Shown here one piece after another: positions 5,743 to 14,196 of a DNA stretch of 22,559 nt (position 1 is the first letter of the stretch; each line of letters begins with the position of its first letter). This DNA is from CAYNGH01 sp964396845 (GTDB lineage Bacteria; Vulcanimicrobiota; JAJTBE01; CAYNGH01): contig CAYNGH010000040.1 in NCBI GenBank assembly GCA_964396845.1, positions 1 through 22,559 on the forward strand. The letters run 5' to 3'. The notes beneath the pieces are model-generated. The model saw only the letters and a program-made list of their open reading frames with translations, searched no databases and was not told where the DNA came from. The position numbers and the translations under genes are program-made.

Positions 5743-8700
5743 TTATTTTTCAAATGTTTTCAGAATCTCCAACTGGTTGGGGTTTTCTTCAGGTTCGAAT
5801 CCATATGCCCTGGCTTCTTCAATGGCTTTTTCGAAGGGCCAGCCCAGGTACTTCATCCGGTAAGCAGCTGCAATGACTGATACCCGGTCAATTCCCCTGG
5901 TGTCATGAACCAGAATCGGTCTTGCGTGAAAGTTGATTCGATCAATAATTTCCCTTATTTTTTCTCCGGGGATAGGATCCGGGTCAAATAAAATCAGGGG
6001 AAAATGATAGTATTCCACCTGAAATTCCAGGCACAGGTCCTGCTCCATGGCCTGGGTGTAGTTGTCCCAGTAAACCTCCTGGGAACAAAGGTTCACAACC
6101 ACCTTGCCCCCGAGGTCATTCACAAACCAGGCAAGATCATGGATGGAAGGCTGGGAGGACCTGAGTATGTCAAAGCTGTCGATTACCCCGACATTGTAAA
6201 GCCCGCAGTAGGTATCCTGAAAACGGCGGGGGATGTTGTCGAGTTTCTGGTAGGACTCTCTGAATTCTTTCATCTCTTCTATTTTGTGCCGGGCGATAAT
6301 CATAGCCAGGCCGGGAGCTTCCGGGAAAATTCTGCGGATATTCCCCGTTAAACAGCTCACAAAGGAATAGGCGGACCACTTGAGAACCGGGTCCACATCC
6401 ACGGTTCCCAAAAATTTTGCCTGGGACTGAATCTCTCGGAGAACTCCCTGCAGATCCTCGGGAATCTCCAGACTGCCGGGACTGCTCCTTTGAGGCTTGT
6501 CATCTGCTTTTTTTACGGGTTTATTAATAACCACGTTAATCTTGACATTCTTGTGTGCTGAGGGTTCCCTGTCAGCTGGTTTGTTCTCCGGCCCGGCAGA
6601 TCCGGGAGCCTCCTGCTGAAGCTCTGTGGGAGGAACAGGCTTGAGGGAATCGTTTCCCAGGAGTATCCGGGTCATATTCCAGCCGGGTTTTGGCGATGCA
6701 TCGTCGGAAACCTCTGGCGATGCATCAGGGGCTTCGTCTTTGTCAGGAGTTTGAACCACCGAGGCAGTTTCCTGTGCTTCTGCTTTCGGCTCTGGAATTT
6801 CTGCCGACTCCGGGGGAACCACGGCGGTTTCTTCTGTGGGCTTTTCCGAGGATTCAATTGCATCGGTTTCCGGGTCAATTCCTCCGTGGCTCAGAAGCAG
6901 ATCCGCCACCTGAGTCCGATTTCCTCGGCGGGCATAATAAAGAGGAGTATAGTTGCCGGCATCCCTGGGGTTCACTTCAACGCCCATCTTCACCAGGGTA
7001 CAGCAAAGCTCTTCAATTCCGGCCCGAACTGCCAGGTGAAGGGGAGTCATCATGGACTCTCCCGGCTGGTCAATTCCCGCACCCAGTCCGGTTAACTGCC
7101 GGGCCAGGTCGAAACAATCTTTCAGTATTGACCAGTGCAAGGGCATATTTCCCGTGGCATCGGCTGTTACAGGATCTCCCCCGGCATCCAGCAACAGGGA
7201 TGCTGTTTCGCAATGGCCTTCCCGGGATGCCAGCAGAAGGGGAGTAAGGCCTTGGGCATTGGTTATATTGACGTCAGCTCCACCGGCAAGGAGTTTCCGG
7301 GTCAGCTCCACTGATCCATGGGAAGCTGCAAAATGGAGAGGCGTGTTTCCCTTTTCATCGGCATATCCGGGGTCGGCCCCCTGTTCCAGAAGAAACAGAG
7401 CCATATCTTCCCGGCGGTGGGAGGCCGCCATCAGGAGAGGTGTAATCCCCTCTGTGCTCCTGACATCCACCGGAGAACCATGCTTTATCAGCAACCGGGC
7501 AGTATCCATCTGACTGGTCAAAGCGGCGTAATGGAGGGGAATCATCCCCCGGGAGCATGATGCGTCCACTTTTGCACCCTGGTTCAGAAGGAGCTGGGCG
7601 GTATCGGTTCTGCCTTCACAAGAGGCAAAATGTAGAGGTGTTTTGCCGGCACGGTTGGGCAGATCAACCTGGGTTCCTTCCTGGATAAAGGATTCCGCGG
7701 CGTCGTTTTTGCCGATGAAAGCTGCGAAGTGCAGGGGAGAAGCGTCAAATTTGTCGTCACCGAGGCTGTGCCGGGCCAGCATGTCCCACATATCCATATT
7801 CCTTCGATCAATGGCATAAAACAGGGGAGTATGTCCCTGGCAGTTGATCTGAGTAGCGTCAGCACCCAGGCTCAGAAGCAGTTCCACCACCTCGGTCTGT
7901 CCTTCATAAGCGGCCTGATGGAGGGCAGTTCTGCCGTCCCTGTCCCGGGCGTCGATATTGGCCCCCTGACTGATCAGGAAACGGATGATTTCCTTCTGGC
8001 CGTTTTCCGCAGCAAAATGAAGAGGAGTGGCCATGTCAAGATTGCCGGCATTGATACTGGCTCCCTGCTGGAGGAGAAACCTTGCCAGGGCAACCTCGCC
8101 ATAACGGGCGGCAAAATGCAGGGGAGTCACGTTGCTGTTGTCACAGCAGTTAACATCGGCGCCGGCCTTTATGAATACCTCTGCTATCTTACGGTTGCGA
8201 TAATAGCTGGCCAGATGGAGAGGAGTAAGGCCCACATTGCTTCTGCTGTTTACCTGGGCGCCTTTTTCCATCAGGGCCCGGGCAATGTCCAGCTGTCCGG
8301 TTTCTGCCGCGTAATGAAGGGGAGTAAGCTTGTAACCGGTAAGAATGTTGACACTGGCGCCCCGATCCAGAAGAATGTCAAGGATTTCCCTGGATCCCTT
8401 TTCCACTGCGTAATGAATGGCAGCCTTGCCGGCACTGTTTTGAGCGTTGGGGTCTGCGCCGGAATCTAAGAGGATTTCTACTATTTCCCGGTGTCCATGA
8501 AAAACCGCATACAGCAGGGGAGAAGCGTCAAACTTCAGGTCCCGCAGGTTGGCCAGGTTCGGGTTCCCCGCCAGAATAGACTTGACTTTTTCCAAATCCC
8601 CCTTTTTTGCCGCATCATGGATCCCTCCGGATTCCGAGGCTCCCTTCTGTTTGAGAAGCTCTTCCACGGCAGATTGGCTTTCTTTCATGGCCACAGCCAG

Positions 8701-9438
8701 GGGAGTGTTTCCATAGGTGTCTTTTATGTCAGTATCGGCCTTTTGTTCCAGGAGAATTTTTATAATATCAAGGTTGCCGTTTCTGGCAGCATAATGAAGG
8801 GCTGTGAATCCGAATTCTCCCTGAATGTTCAGCTTTGCTCCAGCTTCTATAAGCAGTTTCGCCATTTCAATACTGTTGATTAATACTGCCTCGTGCAGGG
8901 GGGTTCTGTTGCGTTTTTCTTCAATCTCGTCAACCATCTCGGGATATTTGTGAATCAGGTGTTTTACCCGATCCATATCCTTCTCGGCCACGGCATCATG
9001 TATTCTGGCGGATGCCAGGCCTCCTGCTTCCCGAAGGCTTTCAGCCACCTGGGAATGGTTGCCCTCCATGGCAATGAACAGGGGGGAGTATCCCTGATTG
9101 TTTCGAAGGTTGGGATCTGCCCGTTTCTCCAGGAGCAGTTGCACCACCGGCAGGTGGCCCTTTTCTGCGGCAAGGTGAAGGGGACTGCAGCCATCCTCAT
9201 CCCGGCTGTCGATTCTGGCCTTTGCCACCAGCAGGATCTTGACAGCCTCAACATTGCCATTTATGGCTGCGTGATGAAGGGCGGTTCTTCGCTGACTGTC
9301 CACTGCCTTGATTATATCCGGGGTTTTGGATATAAGCCCCCGGAGGCCCTTCAGGTCGTTTTTATCGGCAGCTTCAAATAATTTTGCCTCGGGACTCATG
9401 AATCCCAGGAGCTTGTTGAGGAATCCGTCGCTTCCCAT
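5743..9438 (-). CDS. Giant ankyrin-repeat protein with C-terminal tyrosine-phosphatase-like domain lacking the catalytic Cys
   Basis: 1231 residues, cytosolic (no signal peptide). Residues about 20-855 hold 26 ankyrin units: 23 beginning with TPLH-like tetrapeptides at a 33-residue period, and three divergent units of the LFEAA/IHDAA type. A disordered Glu/Pro/Ala-rich linker follows (about 855-1010). Residues about 1075-1231 resemble dual-specificity/tyrosine phosphatases: ILRSSQPS, GGKVVVNLCSQ, an Asp-rich loop FDPDPIPG, then the loop HDTRGIDR at 1178-1185. In active enzymes this is HCx5R; here Asp1179 replaces the nucleophilic Cys while His and Arg remain, so catalysis by the standard mechanism is unlikely and ligand binding is more plausible. 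The ATG at 9438 has GGGAGGT upstream and is preferred over the adjacent TTG. A receiver-domain gene follows. Confidence 0.93.
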   Translation of the reverse strand: MGSDGFLNKLLGFMSPEAKLFEAADKNDLKGLRGLISKTPDIIKAVDSQRRTALHHAAINGNVEAVKILLVAKARIDSRDEDGCSPLHLAAEKGHLPVVQLLLEKRADPNLRNNQGYSPLFIAMEGNHSQVAESLREAGGLASARIHDAVAEKDMDRVKHLIHKYPEMVDEIEEKRNRTPLHEAVLINSIEMAKLLIEAGAKLNIQGEFGFTALHYAARNGNLDIIKILLEQKADTDIKDTYGNTPLAVAMKESQSAVEELLKQKGASESGGIHDAAKKGDLEKVKSILAGNPNLANLRDLKFDASPLLYAVFHGHREIVEILLDSGADPNAQNSAGKAAIHYAVEKGSREILDILLDRGASVNILTGYKLTPLHYAAETGQLDIARALMEKGAQVNSRSNVGLTPLHLASYYRNRKIAEVFIKAGADVNCCDNSNVTPLHFAARYGEVALARFLLQQGASINAGNLDMATPLHFAAENGQKEIIRFLISQGANIDARDRDGRTALHQAAYEGQTEVVELLLSLGADATQINCQGHTPLFYAIDRRNMDMWDMLARHSLGDDKFDASPLHFAAFIGKNDAAESFIQEGTQVDLPNRAGKTPLHFASCEGRTDTAQLLLNQGAKVDASCSRGMIPLHYAALTSQMDTARLLIKHGSPVDVRSTEGITPLLMAASHRREDMALFLLEQGADPGYADEKGNTPLHFAASHGSVELTRKLLAGGADVNITNAQGLTPLLLASREGHCETASLLLDAGGDPVTADATGNMPLHWSILKDCFDLARQLTGLGAGIDQPGESMMTPLHLAVRAGIEELCCTLVKMGVEVNPRDAGNYTPLYYARRGNRTQVADLLLSHGGIDPETDAIESSEKPTEETAVVPPESAEIPEPKAEAQETASVVQTPDKDEAPDASPEVSDDASPKPGWNMTRILLGNDSLKPVPPTELQQEAPGSAGPENKPADREPSAHKNVKINVVINKPVKKADDKPQRSSPGSLEIPEDLQGVLREIQSQAKFLGTVDVDPVLKWSAYSFVSCLTGNIRRIFPEAPGLAMIIARHKIEEMKEFRESYQKLDNIPRRFQDTYCGLYNVGVIDSFDILRSSQPSIHDLAWFVNDLGGKVVVNLCSQEVYWDNYTQAMEQDLCLEFQVEYYHFPLILFDPDPIPGEKIREIIDRINFHARPILVHDTRGIDRVSVIAAAYRMKYLGWPFEKAIEEARAYGFEPEENPNQLEILKTFEK

Positions 9439-9609
9439 CAAGGTTACCTCCCTGGAGTTTTTCTCCTTTCCTCTTAATTTAACAACACTCAGGGCTATCC
9501 TTTAATTATTTTCCTGGGATAATGTCGGGATTGATGGGAATGCCCGGAGAATATCATGACGGATTGCCTTGGCAGTTGTACATCTTGAGAAATTACAGGG
9601 GCTCTTCTG

Positions 9610-9987
9610 CTACTGCTCCATGGCTCCCCTGTCAATAAGATAGTCTTCTATCTCCTTGAATCCCCGGACCCTGGCATCTGACAGGGGAGTAAGCCCCGCA
9701 TTGTTTGCTGCTTCCATATCTGCTCCTTTCTCCACCAGCAGTTTGACCATCTCCAGATGGTTCTGCCTGACCGCCAGATGCAGGGGAGTGTTGCCGTTCT
9801 TGTCCCGATAGTCGATCTGAGTGCTTCTTCGTTTCAGGAGATTTTCCGCCAGCTCTGTGTCCCCCGAGAAAGCAGCGTGATGGAGCTTGGTGAGCCGGGG
9901 CCTGGTGTCCTTCTTGAATTTGGCATCACAGGCAGAAAGGCTGATGGCTGAGAGTACGATTAATAATATTATTAGAATCTTTTTCAT
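9610..9987 (-). CDS. Small ankyrin-repeat lipoprotein
   Basis: 125 residues. The N-terminus MKKILIILLIVLSAISLSAC is a lipoprotein signal peptide: two lysines, a hydrophobic stretch, lipobox LSAC with Cys20. The mature protein should therefore be lipid-anchored outside the cytoplasmic membrane. The rest is about three ankyrin units (LHHAAFSGD, TPLHLAVRQNH, TPLSDARVRG), which mediate protein binding. The ATG at 9987 has AGGAG 10 bases upstream. It lies 92 bp after the 900-residue orphan and 171 bp before the giant ankyrin gene, all on the minus strand. The 171-bp gap below it (9439-9609) shows no clear terminator and no promoter I can support. A periplasmic or surface partner-binding role is inference. 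Confidence 0.9.
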   Translation of the reverse strand: MKKILIILLIVLSAISLSACDAKFKKDTRPRLTKLHHAAFSGDTELAENLLKRRSTQIDYRDKNGNTPLHLAVRQNHLEMVKLLVEKGADMEAANNAGLTPLSDARVRGFKEIEDYLIDRGAMEQ

Positions 9988-10079
9988 CGGATTTCATCTC
10001 CTGTAATTCCTGTTGTCTTTTATATTTGCAATGGCAGGGGATTTTTTCTTATTTTATTGTGTTTTTACCTTTTGCCGAT

Positions 10080-12782
10080 TTATATCTGGTGAATTGACAA
10101 GATGCTGATTCTGCCGACTCCCCGTTGAGGCAGGTCCATCAGGGCAGAATAGTTCAGAGGAGTGCCGGATTCCCTGGCCGGCCCGGACAGAAGCTCTCTG
10201 GCAAAATCTTCCATCACCCGGCGGGAAGTCCCCCGGGCGCCGATAACCAGAAGCCCCGTGGTGGGGGCCAGCACCTGACACTGGCTTCCAAAGCCGTCAA
10301 ACTGCAATCGATCCATGAGCCTCCGGATCCAGGCGGGTTCAATGCCAAGGCTTGCACCATGGGGGCCTGTCACTGCAATGACCTGATGCCCTGACCGGGA
10401 TCCCCGGTAAACACTCAGGTTGAAATGGGAAAGGGGAAGGTCCTTCTTCAACTGCCGGGCAAGATTGTTGATGCCCATCTTCCACCTGCGAAGAACCTCG
10501 GGAGTCACCGGGGCCAGGTGACCGTCGGAACAGCAGTGGTAATATGCCGCCAGGTCATCTCCCCGATCCTTGTCCCTGGTGATGGGCCGACTGCTGTTGG
10601 ATCGGGACAGTTCTTCCAGCTTTTTTTTGGGGATGAAGCGCATGGTGATATATGCTTTTTTACCGCACTTGCACAGGTGTTTGTTTTTTTGAGAAAGCCC
10701 CAGGATATCCCGCAGTTCTTCTTCCAGGGCAGTTCCCTGCCAGCCGTAGCTTTCTATCAGTTCATCCAGAGAAAGCCTGGTCTTGTGGCCGGATTTCCGG
10801 TTCTTCAACAGAAGGGTTCTTTCTCCGGGAAGAAAACGAACAAGATGGCTCTTCCCTGCTATCCGGTTAACCGTATCGATGAACTCCCCGGTTCGGTACA
10901 GATTATCCCGCACGGTTTCCAACTTTCGGAGGATAACTTCTCCGGGGATCTCTCCGGTATGAATCATATGTGGGATGATCGGCTCAATGTCCAGATTTGT
11001 GGTGACAGGCCCCAGGCTTACGACATATTTGAGGGAACCGCAGGGATCATAATGGATTCCCATCCCCTCCATTTCCATTCTGACCTTTTTGTCCAGCAGG
11101 TCCATGTCAATAAAAACAACGGCTTCATGGGAGAGATTGGTAACAAGGGGAGCATATTCCCACAGCCAATGGAGAAAAGACTGCTCCGGAGGGGAATCCT
11201 TTTCATCGCACAGGGTCAAAAGATTATACTGGCGGTATTCCCGATCAACGGAAACAAAGGGTTCCAGCAGGGTTTCCAGATGTTTCTGCAGGCTCTCATC
11301 CTGAAGGGGAGGCACCAGCATCAGATGATAATAATCCTCAACTCTTACCAGATCAGGCCTGCGGTGCTCCAGAACCCATTCAAAGAGATCCCGCCACAGG
11401 GCATCGGTGGATATGTGACGGCGGAAAACTGCAAAAAATGCCTGATCTGTAGCCCGATGACCAAGGTACTGGGTGTGGCCTTCCCCGGGAACTCCCCGCC
11501 AGGATCCCATGAGCCGTCCCGATTCATCCCGATCTAACTGATATTGAATATCCCATTCCACATCCGGGAGAAAACGGCAGTAAAGCTGATATCGCAACCA
11601 TTGATAATCGATATTCTTGTGGCAGTGAGAGCAACGGCAGGGATATTTCTTCCCCGGCTGAGGTGAGGCCAGCCGGTGAGCCTTCCGCCGGCTGGAATCC
11701 AGGCGGAAGGGGCCTCCTCTTTTCAACCGGGCTGATCTGATAAAATGTTTCCCGCAATGTCGGCAGAAATATATCCAACCGACCCACGATTCAGCCCGTT
11801 GCCCCTGTTCTTTTATCTGCTCCTGCCGACGGCGGTTGAGCGTCAGGATCAGCTCCCTCACCTTACCGTCATGCCTTCGACGGGGCGCTCCCTCCGGGGG
11901 AAGATCCCAGGAAAAATATGCAAAACAGCCCCGATTGGGAATCCGGGTGGGATCCTTCATCAGGCTTGATATCTCCCCGGCGAAACGGGAAAAACGGCTT
12001 GTTCCCGGACGGGAGAAGTCCCGGTGTATCTTTTCGTGGATGTTCATATCAAAAAGGTATTTTGCTCCTGCGGGGCCGGCGCACTGGTATCCGTCGCCGG
12101 TGAGTTCCCCACCGCAGACCTGAAGCACCGAGCGCTCCAGAAAACTTCCCAGCAGGTTTACTGTGGCCAGGACTGGTTCACTGTAATGGATTTGGGATGT
12201 GGGAGGTTTGATTCCTTCCCCGGCGATTCTGTCGAATATCTCCAGCCCTTCGCTTCCGGGGACTATCTCCTGATGATAGCTTCTGCGGAAATTTTCAATG
12301 AATACCTCCACAGGATCCCTCTGGGCCGGCTCCAGGAACATATCCACCATATTCAGCAGATGAAGCCGGGTCCAGGGGTTGTCCTGGGCAAAATATTCCA
12401 GTATTCCGGGAGCATTGTGGGGAGAAAGAACCACAAATGAGGCATCAGAGGAGCCGTGCTTCTTGTATAGACCGAATACCGACAGCATCTGGCGAACCAT
12501 TTCGGGATCCCAGGGATTTGACCAGACCAGATGTACCATCTCCCGGCCTTCTGTTTGAATAATAAATGGATAAACTATTGGCCCCATGCGGGTTTCCAAA
12601 ATGCAGGGGCTGTGGAGAACCTCAAATTCAGCATGGAGAAGATTCCCCTCGACATATGCCAGTAGTATCTGCATCTGATCATTATCTATCTCCCGGGCCA
12701 GGGCTTTTAAATCCACATTTTTTTTCTCCAGCAGGCGCCGGGCGGATTTGAATCCCCTGTCAAAGAGAATTTCGAACATCAT
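10080..12782 (-). CDS. Orphan 900-residue protein with two zinc-ribbon-like Cys clusters
   Basis: I do not recognise this family. The 900 residues show no signal peptide and no obvious membrane segment. Cluster one has C340-x2-C343 (YFCRHCGKHF) and C382, C384, C387 (YPCRCSHCHKN) about 40 residues later, separated by a basic stretch; this could form a zinc ribbon. Cluster two has C704-K-C706 and C750-C751 with H755 (YYHCCSDGH), a second possible metal site. The region between is rich in Arg, Trp and Tyr. The C-terminal 120 residues include a Gly-rich segment (VIAVTGPHGASLG). The start overlaps the stop of the upstream GNAT gene in an ATGA, with AGGAG 5 bases before the first ATG, so the two are translationally coupled. 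Nucleic-acid binding is possible from the cysteine clusters but not shown. Confidence 0.85.
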   Translation of the reverse strand: MMFEILFDRGFKSARRLLEKKNVDLKALAREIDNDQMQILLAYVEGNLLHAEFEVLHSPCILETRMGPIVYPFIIQTEGREMVHLVWSNPWDPEMVRQMLSVFGLYKKHGSSDASFVVLSPHNAPGILEYFAQDNPWTRLHLLNMVDMFLEPAQRDPVEVFIENFRRSYHQEIVPGSEGLEIFDRIAGEGIKPPTSQIHYSEPVLATVNLLGSFLERSVLQVCGGELTGDGYQCAGPAGAKYLFDMNIHEKIHRDFSRPGTSRFSRFAGEISSLMKDPTRIPNRGCFAYFSWDLPPEGAPRRRHDGKVRELILTLNRRRQEQIKEQGQRAESWVGWIYFCRHCGKHFIRSARLKRGGPFRLDSSRRKAHRLASPQPGKKYPCRCSHCHKNIDYQWLRYQLYCRFLPDVEWDIQYQLDRDESGRLMGSWRGVPGEGHTQYLGHRATDQAFFAVFRRHISTDALWRDLFEWVLEHRRPDLVRVEDYYHLMLVPPLQDESLQKHLETLLEPFVSVDREYRQYNLLTLCDEKDSPPEQSFLHWLWEYAPLVTNLSHEAVVFIDMDLLDKKVRMEMEGMGIHYDPCGSLKYVVSLGPVTTNLDIEPIIPHMIHTGEIPGEVILRKLETVRDNLYRTGEFIDTVNRIAGKSHLVRFLPGERTLLLKNRKSGHKTRLSLDELIESYGWQGTALEEELRDILGLSQKNKHLCKCGKKAYITMRFIPKKKLEELSRSNSSRPITRDKDRGDDLAAYYHCCSDGHLAPVTPEVLRRWKMGINNLARQLKKDLPLSHFNLSVYRGSRSGHQVIAVTGPHGASLGIEPAWIRRLMDRLQFDGFGSQCQVLAPTTGLLVIGARGTSRRVMEDFARELLSGPARESGTPLNYSALMDLPQRGVGRISILSIHQI

Positions 12783-13420
12783 TCACTCTCCTGTTGAAGT
12801 CCTTCAATGTCAGTAATTTCCTTCACAAACATACAAGTGTCAACCCCGCGGAAAATAAATTTCCAAAGGAGGCGGAATCCCATCCTCTCAAGAAGCCTGC
12901 AGGCACCGGTGTTATCGGCATCTGCCGTGACAACAGCCTGAGAAACACCCCTTGATTGAAGCCATCGGAGGGATTCTGCCACCAGCCTGTCGGAGATTCC
13001 CTTTTTCAGGGCTTCTTCTTCCAGGGCAATGAACAGCAGTTCTCCTCCCTCCTGTGGCTTGCCTCCGGTGACGGCAGGATAAAGCAGGGTGGAGATTAGC
13101 CGTATGGCCTGCAGGGGAGAACGGAGAAACAACCCTCCAAGTCCCTTGATGCCGGGCCATGGGATGCCTCCTGCCAGCCGGGCCATGGCACCCCTGCGAC
13201 AGTCAGTGGCGCAGATGAACCCCAGTACCTGGTCACCGGGACAGTAAGCATAAACCTGAAAACTATCCATCTCAAGGATCTGCCGATACAGGCTCTCCAT
13301 AAAATCCGCCCCCAGCAGGGGAAGCAGGGCTCCTTTTATCCGGCGGGTATGAAGAGATGCCACCCGGGACACATCTCCCTCATTCATTTCTCTGATTATA
13401 TGGTTATGCTTTGGGGCCAT
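12779..13420 (-). CDS. GNAT-family N-acetyltransferase
   Basis: 213 residues with the layout of GCN5-related acetyltransferases, which move an acetyl group from acetyl-CoA to an amine. The N-terminal IREMNEGDVSRVASLHTRRI is a typical first strand and helix. VLGFICATD gives strand 4. The acetyl-CoA pyrophosphate loop corresponds to the EEEALKKGISDRLV region, where the usual QxxGxG/A is weak. Then come VTADADNTGACRLLERMGFR, with the Asn and the GF typical of the last motif. Substrate unknown. The ATG at 13420 has no strong ribosome binding site; a second ATG 11 codons later would remove conserved sequence. It is first in the minus-strand run and overlaps the 900-residue orphan by 4 bases. It is divergent from the gene at 13543 across about 120 bp of AT-rich DNA. 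Confidence 0.85.
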   Translation of the reverse strand: MAPKHNHIIREMNEGDVSRVASLHTRRIKGALLPLLGADFMESLYRQILEMDSFQVYAYCPGDQVLGFICATDCRRGAMARLAGGIPWPGIKGLGGLFLRSPLQAIRLISTLLYPAVTGGKPQEGGELLFIALEEEALKKGISDRLVAESLRWLQSRGVSQAVVTADADNTGACRLLERMGFRLLWKFIFRGVDTCMFVKEITDIEGLQQESE

Positions 13421-13542
13421 ATCATAATTTTCGCCTGAGGATATATTATTCCTTGAATTCGAATATATACTGCCGATGGAAGGAAATCACCCCGGCGGGG
13501 GAAAGTAGAATGTAGTTTCCAATCTGTTAAAAGGTGAGAAAA

Positions 13543-14193
13543 TTGATAATAGAAAAATTTGAATATTTCAACACTGACCACCTGGTTGAACGGCTCAGGA
13601 AAATGCACATAAAAGGCAGGCCTGATTTGACCATATACCGGGATGCCAGAATCACCCTGGAAGAAGATTATCCCATTGAGCAGGTGGTTTTTCCCCAGTA
13701 TTATGTTCTGGAAAAGGATCTGGAAGAGATTACCCTCTGCCGGCGTGCCCTGATGGAATACGGCGTGGATATTTTTCGCCTGCGGGGTTTTGTGCGGGTT
13801 TGGTCCCGGCGACAGGATAACGGCCAGATGCAGGTTTTTGATGTGACTCCCCCGGTGGTGGAGATTTCCCAGGCAGACGGCGGGATTCCCCTGCTCAATG
13901 ACGGGATGCACCGGCTTTACCTGGCAAGGCAGGAAAGCCCTGCCATGAATCTTGTGATAGTGGAGGGGGTTGATCCCCGTTATCCTTACTATGCTCTCCC
14001 CAATGAAGGAGGCTGGGATTCCCTTCAGCGTTGCCGGGAAGTGCCCGATATAAAGAAAAATTACCGCATCGCCGATTATAAGAGCCTTTTTCGAGATTTC
14101 AACACCTGCTTTCTGAATGTGACCCAGCCCCGGACAACAAAGAAAATTGACAGGATCAAGGTTCAGGGTCAGCAGGTGGCTCAGGGCAGGTGA
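13543..14193 (+). CDS. Unknown protein with NDGMHR motif (possibly ParB/sulfiredoxin-like), paired with a thymidylate-synthase-like gene
   Basis: About 216 residues. I recognise no family with certainty. The clearest motif is PLLNDGMHRLYLAR in the second half, which resembles the DGxHR signature of ParB/sulfiredoxin-like domains. It follows a strand-rich stretch (FRLRGFVRVW, then QVFDVTPPVVEI). The N-terminal half is charged and includes VVFPQYYVLEKDLEE. No signal peptide is present. I chose TTG at 13543 because AAGGTGAG (13531-13538) is then a well-spaced ribosome binding site; a GTG at 13534 lies inside that site. The stop is 3 bp before the thymidylate-synthase-like gene, so the two are very likely co-translated and work together. 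The ParB-like reading is tentative. Confidence 0.75.
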   Translation: MIIEKFEYFNTDHLVERLRKMHIKGRPDLTIYRDARITLEEDYPIEQVVFPQYYVLEKDLEEITLCRRALMEYGVDIFRLRGFVRVWSRRQDNGQMQVFDVTPPVVEISQADGGIPLLNDGMHRLYLARQESPAMNLVIVEGVDPRYPYYALPNEGGWDSLQRCREVPDIKKNYRIADYKSLFRDFNTCFLNVTQPRTTKKIDRIKVQGQQVAQGR

Positions 14194-14196
14194 TGG

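Noticed and set aside
10425..11537. 370-codon plus-strand frame opposite the 900-residue gene
   Set aside because: No ribosome binding site or family motif; the minus-strand gene runs through the whole region and has an ATGA-coupled start.
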